Shown here: positions 57,101-64,000 of the stretch, piece after piece
Layout: the number at the start of each line of letters is the position of its first letter
Position numbering within the stretch: position 1 is the first letter of the stretch
Assembly (NCBI GenBank): GCA_964030785.1
Contig: OZ034975.1
Span: 35,121,769 to 35,185,768, forward strand
DNA length: 64,000 nt
Reading direction: 5' to 3'
Source: Siderastrea siderea
Lineage: Eukaryota; Cnidaria; Anthozoa; Scleractinia; Rhizangiidae
Translations under genes and position numbers: made by a program
The notes under the pieces: model-generated
What the model saw: the letters and a program-made list of their open reading frames with translations, nothing else
Told to the model about the DNA's origin: nothing
Databases searched by the model: none

Positions 57101-57587
57101 CTTGTGATCCACCTGATTCATAAGACGTACAAGTGCCTATTGTTGGAAATTTTTGCATCCACCCGTGAAAGTGTTCTTTCCAGCTTTTGTGGAATCCTTA
57201 CAAATAATTAATAAATCATCACCTGAACCCATCGTTTGCAGCTATCCAAACTCTTTTAGCCATTTGGCTAAAAAGTGGTTATGTCTTCCACCCTTTGCAA
57301 GGGTTCATTGCTATAATCACATAATACAGGTAAAGTAAAGCGCTTGAATATCAATCGATCGAACGAGCAACAGAATGGTAGGAGCTCACTTAAGTTTACT
57401 GGATGTTTAATCATCTCCAGTCTCCTTTGCTTCACTCTGTGAAGGGCCAATTGCAAATAATTAAATATGTTCTAACTAATCCCAGCAGACAATTGTCAGT
57501 TAAACAAGCCAGATTGCCAAGAAAGCAAAAACACATCGGTACAAATATGTCACTTGCATAAAAAAAAATTCCTTTGCTTACATCTGG

Positions 57588-57606
57588 TTCCCCCCCCCCC
57601 CCCCCT
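57588..57606. repeat. Poly-C tract
   Basis: About 17 consecutive C. Confidence 0.9.
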
Positions 57607-58951
57607 GGGAATTCGATGATTTTGAGAAAACCAAAAAATGCATGCAGTAATTATTTGAACTTTCTAAAACATGAACATTACAATGAGTAACAAAAATAGT
57701 AAAAAGCACTTTCCACAATGCAGTGCTTTTACTTCACACACGTAGGAACCGAGATGGAAAAAAAATGGCAAATTGCAGTCGCCTTCTGGAAACCAATGTT
57801 TAAAGGCTTAGTAATAAACAAAAGTAATTGAAATTCAAGCAAACAACTCAGAAATCAGAATTAGGTTTAAAGCATATTTAAGATCTATTTCAATAGATTC
57901 ATAAATGATGATGTGCTTTTTTATCGATTCGTTACTTGCATGGAATTTGATCTGGTTTTGCCGAGGATGTTGTAAACAATGACTGGATTAAATTCTTTTA
58001 ATTCCGAGTTTAAAAGAACGAGACATATAACAAATATGTGCTGTTTTGTTATTCTTTTGTTAGTCAATGAGTTAACATCTTGACGATTCGCGTTGGTACT
58101 TGTTTTCGTCTTTTCCTTCATTGCATGCATGCTTTTAAAAGCTGTTTTTTCCCCTTTGCCTGGCTGCAGTTTGCTGCGTGAAAACAAAACACACTGGTAT
58201 CCTTGAAAGCGTTGCCAGGAATTTGAGATAACCGGATCGGGTTATCGTCGTAGAATTAAATGACTGGAAACATTATATTTATGACCAAAGCCAAGACAAA
58301 TTTCTTTTTGTTCGAGAACAAGGGGAATTGGAAATAAGCGAGTTGAGATAGCGGGATCCTTACCGTTAAATATTCTGTTAAATACTCAAGCATTCAAATC
58401 TTCACGCTGATTGTTCGAAGCATCGGGCCAAAGCAATCCAAATTTCTCCTCTCTAAGACATTCATTTTCCACTTAATAGGCATTCCGGACCGGCAGTCGA
58501 GTTTCTCCAACCTATCTTTCCATTTTTAACGTTGAAAAGGTATTGTGTTCTCGTTCTCGGCGGCGGCCATTGTGTGAAATCTTGTAACATGATACCATCA
58601 CGACAAATCACCGTCTTTGTACTACCCCCTCAAATTGTCATGGTTTTTTAAGTATTTTTTCCTGTTTTTTTTTCACTTTCTAGGAGTAAGTGTTACATGT
58701 AAATGACGTAAAAGGTGCGGTCTCAGTTTTGACGAAAAGTTTCCTTTTGTTACAGTGCATTTTTTGTTAAACAAACTTTGCTACGGCACGGAATTTAATT
58801 TTATCTGAACACCTTGTAACTTCATGCTGTCCTTGGCGTAAATTTTTTCTCCGTTCTCTCTCTATTACGACTTCTTTCCCCTTGTTGATCTGTAGAATAA
58901 AATACAAAAAACGTAGACGTGAATTATTCGGTGGTACAAAATTATTTCCAA

Positions 58952-59233
58952 TCACAAATAGATAAAAATCAAGAAAACTGTATCCGACATGTTTACAGTT
59001 CTCTGTCGGCGTCTCTCAGTTTTCCTCTGGCGTTGTTCTTCAGTAGCGTTCCGTCTTATTTCTAGTTGCCTTTCTCTTTCTGCTGTACTGTTCCTTCGTC
59101 TTTTTTGTTTTCGTTTCCGTTCTGCTTGACCGGGTGCTTGACGCTGTTCTTCAGTGGTGTTTTTTCTCCTTTCCCGTTGTTGTTCTCTATCTCCTTCTCT
59201 TTTCCTTCGTCTCTGCTGTTCCCGCGAAAATTA
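58952..59233 (-). pseudogene. Arg/Gln/Glu-rich coding remnant without start codon
   Basis: A minus-strand frame stays open for over 90 codons, ending TGA at 58952-58954. Its sense is strongly biased: REQQRRRKREGDREQQRERR, NTTEEQRQ, then NATEEQRQRKTERRRQR. The 'N-(T/A)-T-E-E-Q-R-Q' unit repeats about every 35-40 residues. Charged repeats of this type occur near the N-termini of some invertebrate transposon-encoded proteins, in my recollection, but I cannot name the family. The frame has no ATG before the charged part and lies inside the gene C intron, so it is probably a fragment of an inserted element. Confidence 0.4.
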
Positions 59234-59374
59234 CCTCATGTAAGAATGTAATGAAATGCGACGTACGTATGTACGGCGCACGCGCCCGCGAGCCATTCCG
59301 CTTGCCATGACCATAAAAAATCACCAGCATGCCTCTTAGTATTAGTATGGGGCTCCACTAATATAAAGTGAACA

Positions 59375-59550
59375 TAAAGTGACATAAAGAAGACAAGCAG
59401 TGGCGCTTCCATTTCTTTGGGTTTGCGGATAGGCCGCCAAAGGCACCACTTTAAAAATGCTCTACCCAGATGAAAAAAGTGGTGCAAACGTATAACTGGG
59501 TTTTACGTCTGAGGTTTTATTCAAGGCAGCAAAAGGGTAAAATGGATTTC
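59375..59550. repeat. Second copy of block B
   Basis: It matches 52723-52893 (GACAAGCAGTGGCGCTTCCA, TAGGCCGCCAAAGGCACCAC, CTCTACCCAGATGAAAAAAG) with a few small differences, including an extra GTATAA near 59490. Confidence 0.7.
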
Positions 59551-60260
59551 ATTTGTATTGTTCATCGTGTCGCTTGGAGGGGTATTCTATGACACCAGCA
59601 CCTTGTATTCAAGGAAATGGTAAATGAGCTTTGCATTCGCGCTATACTTTGTAAAGTTTTGAACAAGTTTGCTTGAGGAAAACGTTTTTCCTCTCAGAAT
59701 CGTATTGAATATGGCTTCCCTCTTAGTGATATTTCCAAGTTAAATTTCCCCTTTTCAAATGTTGAGTTATGCCCGGGAGCCAAAAATCTCAAATCACCTC
59801 GAATGACATAAAAATGTCTTTAAAAGAAAAGTAAGGAACAAGAGAAAAATCCAATTTGGTTGTCAATTGTTAGCATAATGGCGCAAAGGAGGAATTTGGG
59901 GCTGAAAAGTCCGTTTTGTAAGGTAAAACTCCGGCCTTAAAGGGTTAGTGACAAGATAAAAAGAAAATGTACATTGTAAATCTGGGCTGGAAAAAGTACA
60001 ACGGTGACTGTTTTACGCACATAATTCCAACGCTAAATAATAAGGTTTAAGTAAGGGACCTGATTAGTTTTAGGTAAATAAATTACTAGGATTCGTGCAG
60101 TACTGAGGCTCAATCTAGTACGGCAATGATTTATGAAATTACAGACGTCTTCTGACAGCGTCATTTTGGCAAATGTAAAAAGAGAACACAACTCTTTCTA
60201 ATCCTAAGAACTGACAGTTCTTCAGTACCGTTAATTGTTTTCCGAATCATGTTCCTCTAG

Positions 60261-60644
60261 CAAGCCAGGTACAGCTCATATCGCCATACGGAGGAAAGAC
60301 TGTCACAGGATTGAATGGGTCTTCTATAAACTTCACCTGGAGCTTCTCTGGTAATGCTACAATTACTACAATTGTAACCTGGGGACTGAAGGACCCCAGT
60401 TCACGAACAATTCCCAGTGACAAAAGACTGGTATCTCTTTCTAAAAGTGGCCAAGTGTCAGTAACAGTCCCAAAGCCATACATTGGACGTGTAAGTGGAA
60501 GTCGTAGCGGTAACTCATCCTCTGGGCAGGCCATCTTCACTCTAAGTAACATCAAAAAGGGCGATGGAACAGTTTATGGCTGCCTAATAGCACCAAACAG
60601 TTCCTTCGCTTACGCCTTTGACGATGTGGTGTTATTGGTTCAAG
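60261..60644 (+). CDS. Ig-domain exon of gene C
   Basis: The exon is 384 nt (128 codons), from acceptor TTGTTTTCC...CTCTAG to donor G|GTAGGT, phase 1 at both ends. With the signal exon it reads ...LA, then ASQVQLISPYGGKTVTGLNG, SSINFTWSFSGNATITTIVT, WGLKDPSSR, KPYIGRVSGSRSGNSSSGQA, IFTLSNIKKGDGTVYGCLIA. Like the gene B exon (16881-17252) it has Y-G-C at the F strand and Phe where the first Cys normally sits. Several N-x-S/T sites suggest glycosylation (NGS, NFT, NAT, NSS). It is the second exon of a secreted or membrane protein; later exons lie beyond 64,000 or were not recognised. Confidence 0.75.
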
Positions 60645-61500
60645 GTAGGTTAATATTGAAATTATAGTGTAAGGTAAAAAAAATACAGTATAAAGTTTAT
60701 TTTTAAAATGACATATCGCACGTTTTACTACTGATTTAAGGGAAACTAGATGCTTTTATAACATTGTTAGCAAATCCGTGCAGACTAATTCACCACAGTG
60801 AACACACTTCACCGTGCATCATAATCTTGTTAATTGCACGCTGATGGCGTGAGCAAACGAATTAACTCCTGTGGAGGTGTTTTTTCCTTTTTTGCAATTG
60901 AGCGGCCAAAAATTTGTTCTCCGCGAGAAACTTGGCGAAATATGTCCAAGAAAAATCACTTTGCAGTAGAGTTGCAGAATGTTTGATTTCTAAGGACGAA
61001 CACGAAACTGTATTGAAAACGAAACTCAAGCTTATTTAGTCTTTGGTGTTGCGTTTACAGTTTCTTCCACCGTCATGCTCAATAACGTCTAACGAATGGT
61101 AGGTTTCTTATGGCAGGCTTCCATCACCAAAATGTCAAGACACAACATGAAATGAAACAGTAGAATGAAAAAGAAGCGTTTAATAACAAGTGTCACACGT
61201 TTTAATTTTGGTGATCCACTACTAAAATCAATCTTTCTAAACAAGCTTTTGCTTCTGAACTTTTCTTTTTAAGGCTCAGAGTGGCTTAAGCATAATTGAA
61301 AACCAGAAAGGACAACGTCACCGGTTTACCGGTTTACCTGCAGTCGATGTAGCTCTGAGTTCAAGCAGCTCCAAATATTCAAATAAAAATGGGATGCCAT
61401 GTAAATTGAGTCGAATCGCTTTCCCAGGTTGTTTTTTTAAGTGTTGTTTTTCCCGCTATTCTGTCCGCGGCCTTTGAACTGAGAACCACTGTGTTTTGTG
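60645..61500. other. Non-coding interval downstream of the gene C Ig exon
   Basis: No exon, repeat end or RNA gene is recognised. Confidence 0.35.
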
Positions 61501-61503
61501 ATT

Positions 61504-61504
<1 letters not shown>

Positions 61505-61602
<98 letters not shown>

Positions 61603-61654
61603 AGACAGACAGACAGACTGACAGACAAATAGATAGATATATAGATAGATAGAC

Positions 61655-61710
<56 letters not shown>

Positions 61711-61722
61711 GATAGATAGATA
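61505..61722. repeat. (GATA)n/(GACA)n microsatellite
   Basis: About 218 bp: GATA units, a central block of GACA units (61573-61626) with interruptions, then GATA again. The apparent Tyr-Leu-Ser-Ile ORFs on the minus strand are its translation. Confidence 0.97.
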
Positions 61723-62955
61723 AACACATCACAATTAATGATGCCTTTTTTTCTTTCAGTCATGTGATCGATTCTATCAGTTCGGTTTTTAGCTGTGTAT
61801 TTCCACTGGCTATGTTACAAAACAACCGGTCCATGCTTTCAGCTGTTCATTCATCGAGTTATGACGCACTTAGAAAGTTTGGAGAGTGCCTCGAGCAACT
61901 CTTACGCTCCTCCCGTGCTCCCCAAACTTCCGGCGTGCATCATAACTCGAAGAACGCACGCTAAAGCGTTAACCAATTTGTTAAATTAACTCTATCGCCA
62001 ATATCTAGCATTAACCACTATTTTGTTCGTATGTAATCCCCCCAGACTTCCTGTTTACGCCCGACGAAGCAAACTCTTCGCTGTAATTTTCATCCATCCC
62101 CCATCTTGTACATCCGAGGGTTAAGCCTTCATCGAAGGGCGTCAATTCGCAAGCCAATTCTTGCGAACTGAATAATTATGTTTCTTAAAAATATGTTTGG
62201 TGTTGAGCCAGTATACATTACGCATATTTTCTCAGTTCGCATGCAAAGGCAACATCTCTTTCGCTGATAGAAAGCTTACACTAAGTTCCACGTAAGAATC
62301 TGTTAACTGAGTTTACAACAACAAAGAACAAAAAGCCGTGGGTTTACAATAATAGTAAACTAAGTTGTATTTACAATGAGTAAAACCGAATAAAACCAGA
62401 AAACCGAAGATTCGTATATTGAGATTGATACAATAACTTTAAAGGTTAAACACCATAAGATAAAAAAGAGATCTAAATGGATACGTAATTAGACAATGTA
62501 ATGTAACATGACGTGTATATAACGTAATAATGTAGGTTAATAATGTAGGTAAATAATATGACATGTACTTAATGTAATAATTACTTCTTAGTAACCGAGC
62601 GCGAGGGCCGTAATGGGAGAAGGTCTTCCTGGTACGGCCGGGCGAAGCAAGGTCCGTATACAAGAATGAAAGGGGGCGATATTCTCCAAGAACGGTCCCG
62701 AGCTAGTAAAAGTTAATAAGAAGTTTATTATATTTAAATGTGAGCCGTGGAGGATTGGGAGGAATGAAACAGTTTACCGGAAAGCGTTCAAAACCCAACA
62801 ATTTTATTTCACAACAATTTTATATCGTACAAGAAAAAGTAAAAAACTTTTAAAGAAACTGCCTCTTTTCATTTAGCTTCAAACCATTCCAATTTTTTTC
62901 ATCAAATGTACTTTCCACATTTTCTACATTTCTGTTTATCAGCCGGGCATTAACT
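61723..62955. other. Non-coding interval
   Basis: No exon is supported. Short TAATGTA(G) repeats lie at 62490-62580. Confidence 0.35.
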
Positions 62956-62958
62956 TCG

Positions 62959-63664
62959 CTTAGTAGTAGTAGTAGTCGTAGTAGTAGTAGTAGTAGTAGT
63001 CGTAGTAGTAGTAGTAGTAGTCGTAGTCGTAGTCGCCGTCGTAGTCGTAGTCGTAGTCGTAGTCGTAGTCGTAGTCGCCGTCGTAGTCGTAGTCGTAGTC
63101 GCCGTCGTAGTCGTAGTCGCCGTCGTAGTCGTAGTCGTTGTCGTAGTCGTAGTCGTAGTCGTAGTCGTAGTCGTAGTCGTAGTCGTAGTCGTAGTCGTAG
63201 TCGTAGTCGCCGTCGTAGTCGTAGTCGTAGTCGTAGTCGTAGTCGTAGTCGTAGTCGTAGTCGTAGTCGCCGTCGTAGTCGTAGTCGTAGTCGTAGTCGT
63301 AGTCGTAGTCGTAGTCGCCGTCGTAGTCGTAGTCGTAGTCGTAGTCGTAGTCGTAGTCGTAGTCGTAGTCGTAGTCGTAGTCGTAGTCGTAGTCGTAGTG
63401 GTAGTCGTAGTCGTAGTCGTAGTCGTAGTCGTAGTCGTAGTCGTAGTCGTAGTCGTAGTCGTAGTCGTAGTCGTAGTGGTAGTGGTAGTCGTAGTCGTAG
63501 TCGTAGTCGTAGTCGTAGTCGTAGTGGTAGTGGTAGTCGTAGTCGTAGTCGTAGTCGCCGTCGTAGTCGTAGTCGTAGTCGTAGTCGTAGTCGTAGTCGT
63601 AGTCGTAGTCGTAGTCGTAGTCGTAGTCGTAGTCGTAGTCGTAGTCGTAGTCGTAGTCGTAGTA
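62959..63664. repeat. Hexanucleotide minisatellite (AGTCGT)n, about 700 bp
   Basis: It begins with AGT/AGTAGTCGT units, then long AGTCGT runs interrupted by CGCCGT and GGTAGT variants. Reading frames give poly-Val, Arg-Ser or Ser-Arg repeats on plus and Asp-Tyr or Thr repeats on minus; none has a flanking gene context. Confidence 0.97.
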
Positions 63665-64000
63665 GACTTTATTTAAGTGTCAAGGTATTTAGCTTTTGAC
63701 AAACTAATTGGGGACACTAATAAAGTACAAAAAGAATAAAGCATTTATAGATAGATAAAATGTAAGATACAATGAAACGGGAAATTGAAATATAATTCTG
63801 TATAAGAGAGGACTAGTGTAAGCTAACTAATTAGTAAGTACTTTACAACTGACAAAACGTTGCGGGTCAGTATAATATGTACTTCATTTTCTAAAAATAA
63901 AATGCTGTTGTTGCTGTAAAAGTAAAAAATCTTAAGTAAAATCGGTAAAAATTTGGATACATATTCTCTGAAGCATTAAGATTATAGGGTTTAGAGTTTA
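63665..64000. other. Right window edge, non-coding
   Basis: Nothing recognised. Confidence 0.35.

Larger units (their letters stand above)
51653..60260. other. Large first intron of gene C
   Basis: 8,608 nt by the exon borders. It holds the A-B-A duplication (52593-53023), a TIR element (53173-53538), a foldback MITE (53797-54174), poly-C (57588-57606), a charged ORF remnant on the minus strand (58952-59233) and a second block B copy (59375-59550). The stretch 54175-57587 shows no exon or clear element end. Confidence 0.5.

Noticed and set aside
61437..61763. Tyr-Leu-Ser-Ile repeat ORFs
   Set aside because: Translation of the GATA/GACA microsatellite.
63398..63676. Poly-valine ORF (92 codons)
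   Set aside because: Pure translation of the AGTCGT hexamer array; other frames give equally artificial repeats and no gene context exists.
1..64000. CRISPR arrays, bacterial operons, rRNA genes, viral genomes
   Set aside because: No regularly spaced repeats with unique spacers, no ribosome-binding-site-led gene strings, no rRNA-like sequence and no viral gene set seen; the tandem arrays are plain microsatellites.

Overview
This 64 kb window is eukaryotic nuclear DNA. It is A+T-rich, gene-poor and full of repeats: split exons with GT/AG borders, tRNA-derived SINE and LINE sequence, many short inverted-repeat elements (MITEs), micro- and minisatellites, no operons, no CRISPR array and no rRNA. 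The protein fragments (DUF6589 plus RecQ-like helicase, chromo-barrel-like ORF, Ig-type receptor tyrosine kinase exons, MULE transposase) together suggest an anthozoan cnidarian, probably a stony coral or relative. That is an inference from protein style; no species can be named.

Host-type genes are fragments of one Ig-domain receptor family. Gene A runs on the minus strand: signal-peptide exon at 12768-12846, Ig exons at 9536-9895 and 5700-5969, and a damaged Ig exon near 4443-4700. Gene B runs on the plus strand: Ig exon 16881-17252, damaged Ig exon 20808-21050, transmembrane exon near 24503, and the last two exons of a tyrosine kinase at 26510-26612 and 27050-27118. No catalytic kinase exons were found between. 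Gene C runs on the plus strand: signal-peptide exon 51574-51652 and Ig exon 60261-60644, continuing past the window. A damaged paralogous Ig exon (35160-35453) and a duplicated kinase tail (35553-36370) lie between. The intact exons share phase-1 borders, and both signal exons are 79 nt long.

The most striking object is a 9,055-bp unit at 39433-48487. It has 90-bp terminal inverted repeats (2 mismatches) beginning TAGCCTGAATTTCAGC and an exact 9-bp target-site duplication (ACAAAGAGA). It interrupts the reverse transcriptase of an older LINE, and removing the unit plus one duplication restores the LINE reading frame. It carries an apparently intact two-exon RecQ-like helicase (656 aa) convergent with a multi-exon DUF6589 protein gene broken by several lesions. 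A 202-bp MITE at 17593-17794 has the same TAGCCTG termini and its own exact 9-bp duplication, so it may be a short relative of the same system.

Other layout: 0-1.3 kb transposon-like coding remnants; 1.3-12 kb MITEs around gene A; 21.4-23.95 kb a MULE-type transposon with long inverted repeats and a frameshifted transposase; 28.08-32.54 kb a 4.46-kb palindrome flanked by TTAA with a SINE in only one arm; 32.79-32.94 kb a hairpin with perfect 64-bp arms; 33.87-34.66 kb a small element with Harbinger-like ends; 37.6-48.8 kb the LINE and the nested 9-kb unit; 49-60 kb mostly non-coding MITE-rich DNA; 61.5-61.7 kb a GATA/GACA array; 62.96-63.66 kb a hexanucleotide array of about 700 bp.
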